Shown here in pieces: positions 1 through 6,315 of a DNA stretch of 7,247 nucleotides (positions are counted from its first letter, which is position 1; the number at the start of each line of letters is the position of its first letter). A program made the position numbers and the translations under genes. The notes beneath the pieces were generated by a model. That model saw nothing but the letters and a program-made list of their open reading frames with translations, searched no databases and was not told the origin of the DNA. The DNA comes from an uncultured Sphingomonadales bacterium (GTDB taxonomy: Bacteria > Pseudomonadota > Alphaproteobacteria > Sphingomonadales > Sphingomonadaceae), in assembly GCA_903911985.1 (NCBI GenBank), contig CAIWFP010000078.1, forward strand, positions 1 to 7,247. The letters are read 5' to 3'.

Positions 1-273
1 CGTCGCCCAATAGAGCGGGGGGATGAATTTAGCCGCCCGAATCTGGGCGAAGATCAGCGCGATCAGCGGAATGATGAATATGCCGGTGCCGATGAGATAG
101 CCCCAGCCGGTGGCCGAAGCCGTGGTCTCGCCCAGCCAGCTCATGCTGACGGCATCGCCCGCCGTTTCGCCCAGCGTGGTGGCGAGGATCTTGATGATCC
201 AGAAACCCAGCGTCACGGCCGGAACCTTGGACAGGGCCCGCATGGCGAAAGATGGAGCGGTCTGTTGTGTCAT
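1..273 (-). CDS. COG4705/DUF347-type membrane protein, N-terminal part (cut by window edge)
   Basis: This is an open frame of 91 codons that starts at the ATG at 271-273 and continues past the left edge, so the C-terminus is missing. It begins MTQQTAPSFAMRALSKVPAV and runs into a hydrophobic stretch with the phrase GFWIIKILATTLGETAGDA, then a second hydrophobic stretch around LIGTGIFIIPLIALIF, followed by QIRAAKF. The WIIKILATTLGET phrase is the hallmark I associate with the DUF347 repeat (COG4705), where each repeat contributes two membrane helices with a conserved Trp. Family members usually carry several repeats, so roughly one is visible here. The function of the family is not established. 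The start is supported by an AGGA ribosome site at 282-285, eight bases upstream of the ATG. The gene lies 23 bases downstream of the stop of the outer-membrane protein gene on the same strand, so the two are probably cotranscribed. The family call is from memory of the motif. Confidence 0.8.
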   Translation of the reverse strand, partial: MTQQTAPSFAMRALSKVPAVTLGFWIIKILATTLGETAGDAVSMSWLGETTASATGWGYLIGTGIFIIPLIALIFAQIRAAKFIPPLYWAT

Positions 274-296
274 GGGGCCTATCCTAGACAGAAATG

Positions 297-1103
297 TTAC
301 AAATCCAGTTTCAGCGCGGTGTAAAAAACCGTCTGTTTCCGGCTTACACCCTGCCCAAACGAGGCAAGCCAGGAACAGGGGCCGCCCAGATGGACGATCG
401 ACCCAAGATTTACGCCCTGTACCGATCGGCTGTCGGCACTGTCGCGGCCCTGCCCGTAATATTCAAGACCCAGCTGCCAACCCGGGCGCAGCTTGTGGAT
501 GAGAGCCACGCCCTGCTGCCAATAATCGCGCCGGCCAACGCCCGGGTTGAGCATATAGCCGCCACCGGCAAGCAGGCTCCACTTGCCCCAATCGCGCCCT
601 GCCCATACCGGCAACAGCAATTGTGCCCGCCGGATGCCCCGCCCCGTGGGCAGAAACACCCTTGGAAACACCGCGATGTCAGCGGACAACACGCCCGGGT
701 GCTGGTGAAGGAAGCGGTATTTCCCGGCCAGCTGGACAACCCCCGCATCCAGCGGCTGGCCGGTTTCGCTGTGCAGCGGCAGGGTGGCGGTCAATTGCAC
801 ATCCCTCAGCCCGCCATAGTTGAGGTCCACCCCGGCATCGAGGCTGGTCCTGCCATCCTGGATAACACCCCCGACGGAATTGTAGATCTCCCAGCGATGC
901 AGCTCGGTCGGCTGGGGGTCATCGGTGATGAAGGGAGGGCCGGCCAGAGCCTGTGTCGGCAAAGCCGGAACACCGGCCACGAGAGCAAGGCTGACCGGAA
1001 GAATGCCCGCCGCCAGCCGCGCAAGCAAAGGCCGCCCGCCGGGACCACCCCGCCCGGCAACCACGCGAGGGTTCTGATTTTGGGCAGGCTGGCCGGGCGG
1101 CAC
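297..1103 (-). CDS. Outer-membrane beta-barrel protein, Phenol_MetA_deg/transporter-like
   Basis: The protein is about 269 residues from a GTG start. I prefer this start because GAGGA lies at 1114-1118, ten bases upstream; the frame is open further, to 1208, but those starts lack such a site. The N-terminus has a basic segment, then a hydrophobic core (AAGILPVSLALVAGVPAL) and a signal-peptidase-like end (TQALA before GPPF), so export is expected. The mature protein opens GPPFITDDPQPTELHRWEIY, a typical opening of the MetA-pathway-of-phenol-degradation-like family of predicted outer-membrane channels. The rest alternates short polar and aromatic strands (DLNYGG, VQLTATLPL, WSLLAGGGYML, WQLGLEYYGQG, TVFYTALKLDL) as expected for a small barrel. 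It ends in Leu rather than the usual Phe/Trp. Family members are often annotated simply as transporter, and the substrate is unknown. It reads away from the ABC operon and precedes the DUF347 gene. Confidence 0.8.
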   Translation of the reverse strand: MPPGQPAQNQNPRVVAGRGGPGGRPLLARLAAGILPVSLALVAGVPALPTQALAGPPFITDDPQPTELHRWEIYNSVGGVIQDGRTSLDAGVDLNYGGLRDVQLTATLPLHSETGQPLDAGVVQLAGKYRFLHQHPGVLSADIAVFPRVFLPTGRGIRRAQLLLPVWAGRDWGKWSLLAGGGYMLNPGVGRRDYWQQGVALIHKLRPGWQLGLEYYGQGRDSADSRSVQGVNLGSIVHLGGPCSWLASFGQGVSRKQTVFYTALKLDL

Positions 1104-1113
1104 TTTGATATCG

Positions 1114-1118
1114 TCCTC
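1114..1118 (-). promoter_or_regulatory. Ribosome binding site deciding the GTG start at 1103
   Basis: On the minus strand this reads GAGGA, ten bases before the GTG. It is the only good Shine-Dalgarno match near the candidate starts of the outer-membrane protein. It places the start just upstream of the basic and hydrophobic parts of the signal peptide rather than at 1208. Confidence 0.5.
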
Positions 1119-1191
1119 AAGGTATGAGCGCGCCCCGCACATAGCCGAGCCCGACCGCCAAGGCCAGATCCCGCCGCCCGACCGGGTCTTG

Positions 1192-1209
1192 CTTGCGATT
1201 CCGCGCAAG
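1192..1209. promoter_or_regulatory. Inverted repeat CTTGCG-N6-CGCAAG, possible operator
   Basis: These are two perfect six-base half-sites separated by six bases, in the divergent intergenic region about 90 bases upstream of the GTG of the outer-membrane gene. The same half-site reappears back to back as TTGCGCAA at 1302-1309. A dyad of this size suits a dimeric regulator, but no regulator gene is in the window and GC-rich DNA yields such dyads by chance. Confidence 0.3.
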
Positions 1210-1372
1210 GTCCGGCTTGGCGTGGCGAGTCGTCAGACTGTCATGTTTCTTTCCGATAGGGTTTGGCAGATGCGGACACGATGGCCCTTGGTTCAATCGC
1301 CTTGCGCAAAGTCGCCTCGGCAGCTCCGTCGAAGGGCCTGTGCTAACTGTTCCGTCGCTGAGGTTACCCGCA

Positions 1373-1401
1373 TTGCCATCGCGCCAAACGCCGTCTAGTC
1401 C
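1373..1401 (+). promoter_or_regulatory. Weak sigma-70-like promoter candidate for the ABC operon
   Basis: TTGCCA at 1373-1378 matches five of six bases of the -35 consensus. Seventeen bases later comes TAGTCC at 1396-1401, a poor -10. If used, transcription would begin near 1408 and give a leader of about 48 bases before the ATG at 1456. The -10 mismatch keeps this tentative. Confidence 0.2.
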
Positions 1402-1455
1402 GCGTTACCCAGTGGATCCCCAAGCCATGTTCCAGCCAGCATCCCGAGTAGCGCG

Positions 1456-3213
1456 ATGAGCGAAGACTTCCATCCAGACGACACGCCACAGCTTCGCGTC
1501 ATGCCCGCCTTTTCGCGCATGCTGCGCCTGCAGGCGCCAAGCCGTGCCGATATTGTCGCGCTGCTGCTGCTGGCCGGGCTGGCGGTGATGGTGGTGCGCG
1601 GGGCCGAAGGGGTGGTTCAACCGCTCAGCCACCTGCAGCTCCAGCCGGTCACCATCGATCCGGCGAACCTGCCTGCCTATGCGCTGCGCACCACGTTCCG
1701 CATGTTTGCCGCACTGCTGGCGTCGCTGCTGTTCACCCTCACCTATGCCACGCTGGCCGCCAAAAGCCGCTGGGCCGAACAGATCCTGATCCCCGCGCTC
1801 GACATTCTCCAGTCGGTGCCAATTCTGGGCTTCCTCACCTTCACCGTCACCTTCTTCATGAACCTGTTCCCAGGCCAGATTCTGGGTGTGGAATGCGCGG
1901 CGGTCTTTGCCATTTTCACCAGTCAGGCCTGGAACATGGCCTTCAGCTTCTATCAATCGCTGCGCACGGTGCCCGCCGATCTGGCCGAGGTGAGTGTGGG
2001 GTTTGGCCTGTCGCCGGTGCGCCGGTTCCTGCGGCTGGAACTGCCCTTTGCCACGCCTTCGCTGGTGTGGAACGCGATGATGTCGATGTCGGGCGGCTGG
2101 TTCTTCGTGGTGGCGGCAGAGGCGATCACCGTGGGCAATACCACCGTCACCCTGCCCGGCATCGGCTCCTATCTGGCGCTGGCCATCCAGACCCGCGATT
2201 TTCACGCGGTGGCCTATGCGGTGGGCGCCATGGGCGTGGTCATCCTGATTTACGACCAGCTGGTGTTCCGCCCGGTGGTCGCCTGGGCTGATCGGTTCCG
2301 CTGCGAGCAGACCGCCAGCGCGGACCAGCCGAACAGCTGGGCCTATGATCTGTTTCGCCGCACCACCGCGTTTGACTGGCTGTTTCGCGTGTTCGAGCTG
2401 CCGGCGATGCTGTTGCTGCTGTTCGACCGGGGTTTTCAGCACAAGGCTGCCGCTGTCCGCCCGCCCAACCGCTGGGTTGAGCTGGGTTGGCAGGTGGCTG
2501 TGGGATTGGGCGTGGCTGGCGCGGCATGGGCGATCTTTGACTATGTCCATCACACGCTCACCCTCGCCGATGGGCTGACGGCCTTTGGCTATGCCGCCAT
2601 CACGCTGGTGCGGGTGCTGGTGCTGATCGCGCTGGCCAGTGTCATCTGGGTGCCGATCGGCGTGTGGATCGGCCTGCGCCCGGTCTGGGCCGAGCGGCTA
2701 CAACCCATCGCCCAGTTCCTCGCCGCCTTTCCGGCCAATGTCATGTTCCCGTTTTTCGTCATCGCCATTCTGCGCTGGCACCTGAATGTCGAGATCTGGC
2801 TGTCGCCGCTGATGATTCTGGGCACGCAGTGGTATATTCTGTTCAACGTCATCGCCGGGGCCAGCGCCATCCCCAACGACCTGCGCGAGGCCGCCGGCAT
2901 GTTCGGGGTGAAGGGCTGGCTGTGGTGGCGGCAGGTGGTGATCCCGGCGATCTTCCCCTATTACGTCACCGGCGCGCTCACCGCTTCGGGCGGCTCGTGG
3001 AACGCCAGCATCGTTGCCGAAATGGTGACCTGGGGCCATGACAAGCTGACCGCCACCGGCCTTGGCGCCTATATTGCCCGGGCAACCGTTGCCGGCGATT
3101 ACCCGCGCGTGGCGCTGGGTATCGCGGTGATGTCGATCTTCGTGGTCACGCTCAACCGCACGCTGTGGCGCCCGCTCTATGCCTATGGCGAGCGGCGCAT
3201 GCGGCTTTCCTGA
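1456..3213 (+). CDS. ABC transporter permease, two fused NitT/TauT-type permease domains (COG4986-like)
   Basis: This 585-residue inner-membrane protein carries two binding-protein-dependent permease domains in one chain, so a single copy could form the whole membrane channel. The first half spans about residues 32-280. It includes ALDILQSVPILGF (about 114-126), typical of nitrate/taurine-type permeases, and an EAA-like coupling loop (AEVSVGFGLSPVRRFLRLELP, about 177-197). A hydrophilic linker with a short hydrophobic patch (about 281-345) leads to the second half (about 346-575), whose coupling loop is closer to consensus (EAAGMFGVKGWLWWRQVVIP, about 478-497). These loops should dock onto the ATPase encoded 40 bases downstream. 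The duplicated arrangement resembles what I recall as the duplicated-permease anion transport family; substrate names such as nitrate, sulfonate or bicarbonate are only class labels. The ATG has a minimal GAG ribosome site seven bases upstream. The ATG at 1501 is an alternative start but lacks a site. Confidence 0.9.
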   Translation: MSEDFHPDDTPQLRVMPAFSRMLRLQAPSRADIVALLLLAGLAVMVVRGAEGVVQPLSHLQLQPVTIDPANLPAYALRTTFRMFAALLASLLFTLTYATLAAKSRWAEQILIPALDILQSVPILGFLTFTVTFFMNLFPGQILGVECAAVFAIFTSQAWNMAFSFYQSLRTVPADLAEVSVGFGLSPVRRFLRLELPFATPSLVWNAMMSMSGGWFFVVAAEAITVGNTTVTLPGIGSYLALAIQTRDFHAVAYAVGAMGVVILIYDQLVFRPVVAWADRFRCEQTASADQPNSWAYDLFRRTTAFDWLFRVFELPAMLLLLFDRGFQHKAAAVRPPNRWVELGWQVAVGLGVAGAAWAIFDYVHHTLTLADGLTAFGYAAITLVRVLVLIALASVIWVPIGVWIGLRPVWAERLQPIAQFLAAFPANVMFPFFVIAILRWHLNVEIWLSPLMILGTQWYILFNVIAGASAIPNDLREAAGMFGVKGWLWWRQVVIPAIFPYYVTGALTASGGSWNASIVAEMVTWGHDKLTATGLGAYIARATVAGDYPRVALGIAVMSIFVVTLNRTLWRPLYAYGERRMRLS

Positions 3214-3253
3214 TTAATCGCGCCGACCGGAACCTGCAGAGAGAACCCGCAAG

Positions 3254-4588
3254 ATGGCCACCCAAACCGCCCCCCTGCTCATCCAGACACCTCTCGTCGA
3301 GGTGGAGCATCTGCGTCACTTCTATGGCCGCTCGGCCAAGGGCACGCCGGTGATCGATGATGTCAATCTCACCCTCTTCGAGAACGAGATTGTCGGGCTG
3401 TTGGGCCGCTCGGGTTCGGGCAAGTCAACGCTGCTGCGCTCGATCGCCGGGTTGATCGATCCCGACGAGGGTCAGGTGCGTTTTCTGGGCGACAAGGCGC
3501 TTTCCACCTCCGGCATTGCCCCGCCCGACATCGCCATGGTGTTCCAGACCTTCGCCCTGTTTCCCTGGCTCACCGTGCTGGAAAATGTGGAACTGGGGCT
3601 GGAGGCGCGCAAGGTGCCCGCCGAGATCCGCCGCGAACGCGCCATTGCCGCTATCGACCTTATCGGCCTCGATGGCTTCGAGAACGCCTACCCCAAGGAG
3701 CTGTCGGGCGGCATGCGCCAGCGGGTGGGTCTGGCCCGCGCCATCGTGGTCGACCCGAAGCTGCTGCTGCTGGACGAGCCCTTCTCGGCGCTCGACGTGC
3801 TGACCGGCGAGACGCTGCGCACCGATTTGCTCGACCTGTGGTTTGAAGGCCACATGCCGATCAAGGCCATGCTGATTGTCACCCACAATATCGAGGAAGC
3901 GGTGCTGATGTGCGACCGCATTCTGGTTTTCTCGGCCAATCCCGGCCGGGTGGCGGCGGAAATCAAGGTGGAGCTGCCCCAGCCGCGCGACCGCCTCGAT
4001 CCCGCCTTCCGCGCACTGGTGGACGAAATCTATGCCCGCATGACCGCCCGCCCCATCGCGCCCCAGCCGGCACGCGATGGCCTGTTCCCCGGCATGGGCA
4101 TCGCCATGACCCTGCCGCGCGTCTCCACCAACAGCCTTGCGGGCCTTATCGAGGAGGTGGACGGCACTCCTTTCAACGGCGAGGCGGGCCTGTCCGATCT
4201 GGCCGAAACCGCCGATCTCGAGGTCGACGAACTGCTGCCCATCGCGGAATCGCTGCAATTGCTGCGCTTTGCCGAATTGCGCGGGGCCGATTTTGTGCTC
4301 ACCCCCGCTGGCCGCCAATATGCCGGTGCCGATGTGGACGCGCGCAAGGCGCTGTTTGCGCAGGCCCTGCTGGCCCATGTGCCGCTGGCCGGCCACATCC
4401 GCCGCATCCTCGACGAGCGCGCCAACAAACAGGCCCCCGCCCGCCGTTTCCGCGACGAGCTGGAAGACCACATGAGCGAGGAATATGCCGACGAGACGCT
4501 GCGCACCGTGACCCTGTGGGGCCGCTATGCCGAGATCTTCGCCTATGACGAGGATAGCGATCGCTTCAGTCTGGAAGATCCGCAATAG
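3254..4588 (+). CDS. ABC transporter ATP-binding protein (NitT/TauT type) with C-terminal AAA-associated domain
   Basis: The protein has 444 residues, where a plain TauB-type ATPase has about 260. The nucleotide-binding domain (about 13-265) is complete: Walker A GRSGSGKST at 51-59, Q-loop Gln98, signature LSGGMRQ at 150-156, Walker B LLLLDE at 170-175 with catalytic Glu175, D-loop SALD at 178-181, and switch His211. The extra part, about 285-435, contains a region resembling a small helical/winged domain (LAETADLEVDELLPIAESLQ, about 316-335) and ends with WGRYAEIFAYDEDSDRFSLE (about 422-441). This matches what I recall as the AAA-associated C-terminal domain (PF09821) found fused to ATPases of this transporter class, possibly regulatory. 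The protein should power the fused permease encoded just upstream, with which it is presumably cotranscribed. A purine-rich AGAGAGA lies upstream of the ATG. All catalytic motifs are intact, so it looks functional. Confidence 0.92.
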   Translation: MATQTAPLLIQTPLVEVEHLRHFYGRSAKGTPVIDDVNLTLFENEIVGLLGRSGSGKSTLLRSIAGLIDPDEGQVRFLGDKALSTSGIAPPDIAMVFQTFALFPWLTVLENVELGLEARKVPAEIRRERAIAAIDLIGLDGFENAYPKELSGGMRQRVGLARAIVVDPKLLLLDEPFSALDVLTGETLRTDLLDLWFEGHMPIKAMLIVTHNIEEAVLMCDRILVFSANPGRVAAEIKVELPQPRDRLDPAFRALVDEIYARMTARPIAPQPARDGLFPGMGIAMTLPRVSTNSLAGLIEEVDGTPFNGEAGLSDLAETADLEVDELLPIAESLQLLRFAELRGADFVLTPAGRQYAGADVDARKALFAQALLAHVPLAGHIRRILDERANKQAPARRFRDELEDHMSEEYADETLRTVTLWGRYAEIFAYDEDSDRFSLEDPQ

Positions 4589-4619
4589 TGGTGTGCCGAG
4601 CCACTGCCACGGAATGCCG

Positions 4620-5429
4620 ATGATCTGCCCTACACTCCGCTCCATGATTCCCGGCGCGCTCGCCGTGCTGCTCGGCCTGTTCCCCGTCAGCGCCTTGGCC
4701 GATACGGGAGAATTTTGCGCGGAGCGGCCCGGGCAAACCACGCCGCCCTGCGTCACGCCGCCGGGGCAGTTCATGCTAGAGAGCGGGCTGGCCGCATGGC
4801 AGCAGCAGCACGATGCCAATAGCCGTACCGACAGCTGGAGCTTTGGCGCCACGCAATTGCGGGTGGGGCTGGGTGCCAATGTTGAGGCTCAGCTTGGCTG
4901 GCAAATGCTGGGCACCAGCCGCACCAGCGATCTGACCAACCACGTCCTCGCCTCCGCCAGCCGGGTTGGCGATGTGACATTGGGCCTGCTCTATGGGCTG
5001 CCCGGGGCTAATGGCCCGGTCGCCGTACAGATCTTCGCCACCCTGCCCACAGGCCGCGTTCCGGTGGGCGCCGGCGATTGGGGCGGCGGGGCGCGGCTGC
5101 CCATCGCGCTGGCGCTGGGGCATGGCTGGCAACTGGGCCTGACCCCGGAGATCGATGCCGCCGTCAATCAAAGCGCCCACGGGCGGCATCTGGCATTTGG
5201 CGGTGCCATCGGCCTAGGCCATGCGCTGAGTGACAGTGTCTCGCTCGGCATGGATCTCAGCCTGATGCGCGACCGCGATCCCACCGGCTCCTCCACCCGG
5301 GCTATCGCCACCGCCTCGCTGGCATGGCAGGCCAATGGCAACACCCAGTTCGATTTCGGCGGCGGTGCGGGGCTCAATCATGATAGCCCCGACCGGCAAT
5401 TCTATTTGGGCGTGGCGCGCCGGTTCTGA
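4620..5429 (+). CDS. Outer-membrane protein, Phenol_MetA_deg/transporter-like, third gene of the ABC operon
   Basis: The protein is about 270 residues. ATGs at 4614, 4620 and 4644 are in frame. I chose 4620 because GGA lies six bases upstream and the full signal peptide is kept (MICPTLRSMIPGALAVLLGL to SALA before DTGEF). The frame is open to 4527, but that would overlap the ATPase gene. The mature N-terminus, FCAERPGQTTPPCVTPPGQFMLESG, holds two Cys that could form a disulfide and is an opening I recognise from MetA-pathway-like outer-membrane proteins in sphingomonads. Repeated amphipathic strands (LRVGLGANVEAQLGWQM, VGDVTLGLLYGL, HGWQLGLTPEIDAAV, SVSLGMDLSLMRD, TQFDFGGGAGLNHD) and the C-terminal YLGVARRF, ending in Phe, fit a small outer-membrane barrel. 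The gap of about 31 bases after the ATPase suggests cotranscription, so it could give the ABC system's substrate a route through the outer membrane. The channel role is inferred. Confidence 0.8.
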   Translation: MICPTLRSMIPGALAVLLGLFPVSALADTGEFCAERPGQTTPPCVTPPGQFMLESGLAAWQQQHDANSRTDSWSFGATQLRVGLGANVEAQLGWQMLGTSRTSDLTNHVLASASRVGDVTLGLLYGLPGANGPVAVQIFATLPTGRVPVGAGDWGGGARLPIALALGHGWQLGLTPEIDAAVNQSAHGRHLAFGGAIGLGHALSDSVSLGMDLSLMRDRDPTGSSTRAIATASLAWQANGNTQFDFGGGAGLNHDSPDRQFYLGVARRF

Positions 5430-5463
5430 CCTGAGACGGCAGCGACCCTGATACGGCAGAGAC
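5430..5463. repeat. Imperfect 17-base tandem duplication
   Basis: Two adjacent 17-base units (5430-5446 and 5447-5463), each beginning CCTGA, match at 15 of 17 positions and start right after the stop of the outer-membrane protein gene. This looks like a small slippage duplication in the 63-base convergent gap. No function is evident. Confidence 0.55.
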
Positions 5464-5480
5464 AGGGAGAAACCCGTCAG

Positions 5481-5494
5481 AAGCCGGGCGGCTT
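5481..5494. terminator. Small hairpin at convergent gene ends, weak terminator candidate
   Basis: AAGCCG-GG-CGGCTT forms a perfect inverted repeat, effectively a five-pair stem with a four-base loop, overlapping the stop codon of the minus-strand TonB-like gene. It lies between two converging genes, where a terminator is expected. However, the stem is short and no T-run follows on either strand, so it is only a candidate. Confidence 0.25.
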
Positions 5495-6212
5495 ACCCCG
5501 CGCTGGGCCGGGTGAAATCGAAACGGATACGCACCCAGCCGCCCAATTTGGCCACGCCATTCACCCGGGGCGGGCGCACCAGAAATTGCCAGGACGCCCG
5601 GCGCAAGGCCCGCGCGAGGCCGGAGCCGGGAGGCGATTCATCGAGTTCCTGACAATCCTCCACATGAAAATTCGCCACTGTGCGGCAGGCGATGGTCGCC
5701 CAGCTGCCCGGATCCACCCGCTCGGGCAGATAGGTGACCAGTTCGGCATGGGTGGGCTCGCGATACCATGCCGCGTTGAACAATTGCGCACCGCCCGGCC
5801 CCTCGCCCGGGCCATAGGTCGAGCCGCTGTTCTGACTGCTCGTATCACCGGGATCCGCCTCGTGGCGCGGCAGGCGGGAGATGTCGGCGGCGGCGAATTC
5901 ATCGTGGGTGAGCCACAAAATACGGGCGGGTTTAGGTTGCGCCTCTTGGGGTTGCGGCTGCGGTTGGCTGGTCTGATGGCTGGACGAAGTGCGGGCCTTC
6001 GCGCTCTTGTGCACCGCGCCGGATGACGCCGTAAGCGGAACCGCGGTCAGCCTTTTATCGGCCCCGCTGGTGCCCATCGACACCAGCCCCATCTCGATCA
6101 TCATCCACAGAAACAGCGCCAGCATGACCAGCGACAGCAAAGCCGATATCAGCCGACTGAGACCGGACCCGCCGAAGGGATTGGCCCGGGTGGAAAAGAT
6201 TGCCGGCTGCAT
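5493..6212 (-). CDS. Membrane-anchored TonB-like protein, hypothetical
   Basis: The protein is about 239 residues from the ATG at 6210-6212; a GTG at 6228-6230 would add six residues. The topology is TonB-like: a short cytoplasmic N-terminus, one membrane helix (about residues 21-39, LISALLSLVMLALFLWMMI), a periplasmic linker rich in Ser, Gln and Pro (TSQPQPQPQEAQPKP, about 81-95), and a compact C-terminal domain (about 144-235). That domain includes AWYREPTHAELVTYLPERVD, then a segment with two Cys (about 176 and 187), ARALRRASWQFLVRPPRVNG and WVRIRFDFT. The RRASWQFLVRPP and final strand pattern resembles the C-terminal fold of energy transducers, and I recall similar conserved proteins of unknown function in sphingomonads. 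No ExbB/ExbD or TonB-dependent receptor gene is adjacent, so a true energy-transducing role is unproven. It converges with the outer-membrane protein gene and appears to be transcribed alone. Confidence 0.7.
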   Translation of the reverse strand: MQPAIFSTRANPFGGSGLSRLISALLSLVMLALFLWMMIEMGLVSMGTSGADKRLTAVPLTASSGAVHKSAKARTSSSHQTSQPQPQPQEAQPKPARILWLTHDEFAAADISRLPRHEADPGDTSSQNSGSTYGPGEGPGGAQLFNAAWYREPTHAELVTYLPERVDPGSWATIACRTVANFHVEDCQELDESPPGSGLARALRRASWQFLVRPPRVNGVAKLGGWVRIRFDFTRPSAG

Positions 6213-6239
6213 TGCCCCCGCGCCATACACAGCGCCCGC

Positions 6240-6276
6240 CCCCGCGACAATCGCGACGGCCTACCCCGCGACAATC
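6240..6276. repeat. 13-base direct repeat upstream of the TonB-like gene
   Basis: CCCCGCGACAATC occurs at 6240-6252 and exactly again at 6264-6276, a start-to-start distance of 24 bases. On the minus strand it reads GATTGTCGCGGGG and lies directly upstream of the TonB-like gene. The core TGTCG also occurs at 6279-6283 and 6293-6297, and a variant CGTCG at 6254-6258. It may be a regulator-binding array or the remains of a duplication. Confidence 0.5.
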
Positions 6277-6315
6277 AACGACACTTTTGCAGCGACACTC
6301 CTGTGGCCTCCCGCC

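Larger units (their letters stand above)
1104..1455. other. Divergent intergenic control region
   Basis: These 352 bases separate the minus-strand outer-membrane protein gene from the plus-strand ABC operon and must hold promoters for both. I found no convincing small gene and no tRNA. A TTCAATC string near 1292 resembles a T-loop but has no pairing arms. The notable contents are a CTTGCG-N6-CGCAAG inverted repeat at 1192-1209, an 8-base palindrome TTGCGCAA at 1302-1309, and a weak plus-strand promoter candidate near 1373-1401. No strong sigma-70 promoter could be assigned to the minus-strand gene. Confidence 0.6.

Noticed and set aside
294..1127. 277-codon plus-strand frame across the minus-strand outer-membrane gene
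   Set aside because: No recognisable motif and Pro/Arg/Gln-rich. The opposite strand has a signal peptide and a family-typical mature start.
1104..1208. N-terminal extension of the outer-membrane protein to a start at 1208
   Set aside because: It would put about 35 extra residues before the signal peptide and lacks a ribosome site, whereas GAGGA precedes the GTG at 1103.
1280..1320. Possible tRNA T-arm (GGTTCAATC)
   Set aside because: The flanking bases do not pair into a T-stem, and no acceptor or anticodon arm could be found around it.
1405..2553. Long open frame (382 codons) on the minus strand opposite the permease gene
   Set aside because: Low-complexity His/Gln/Arg-rich translation with no domain or signal. 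The plus strand encodes a clear permease with two coupling loops.
3425..4879. Very long open frame (484 codons) on the minus strand opposite the ATPase gene
   Set aside because: Its product is a His/Gln/Gly/Arg-rich sequence without family motifs, exactly opposite a gene with all ABC ATPase motifs. This is the usual antisense shadow in high-GC DNA.
5212..5221. Ten-base perfect palindrome GGCCTAGGCC
   Set aside because: It lies inside the coding sequence of the outer-membrane protein and is short enough to be chance in GC-rich DNA.
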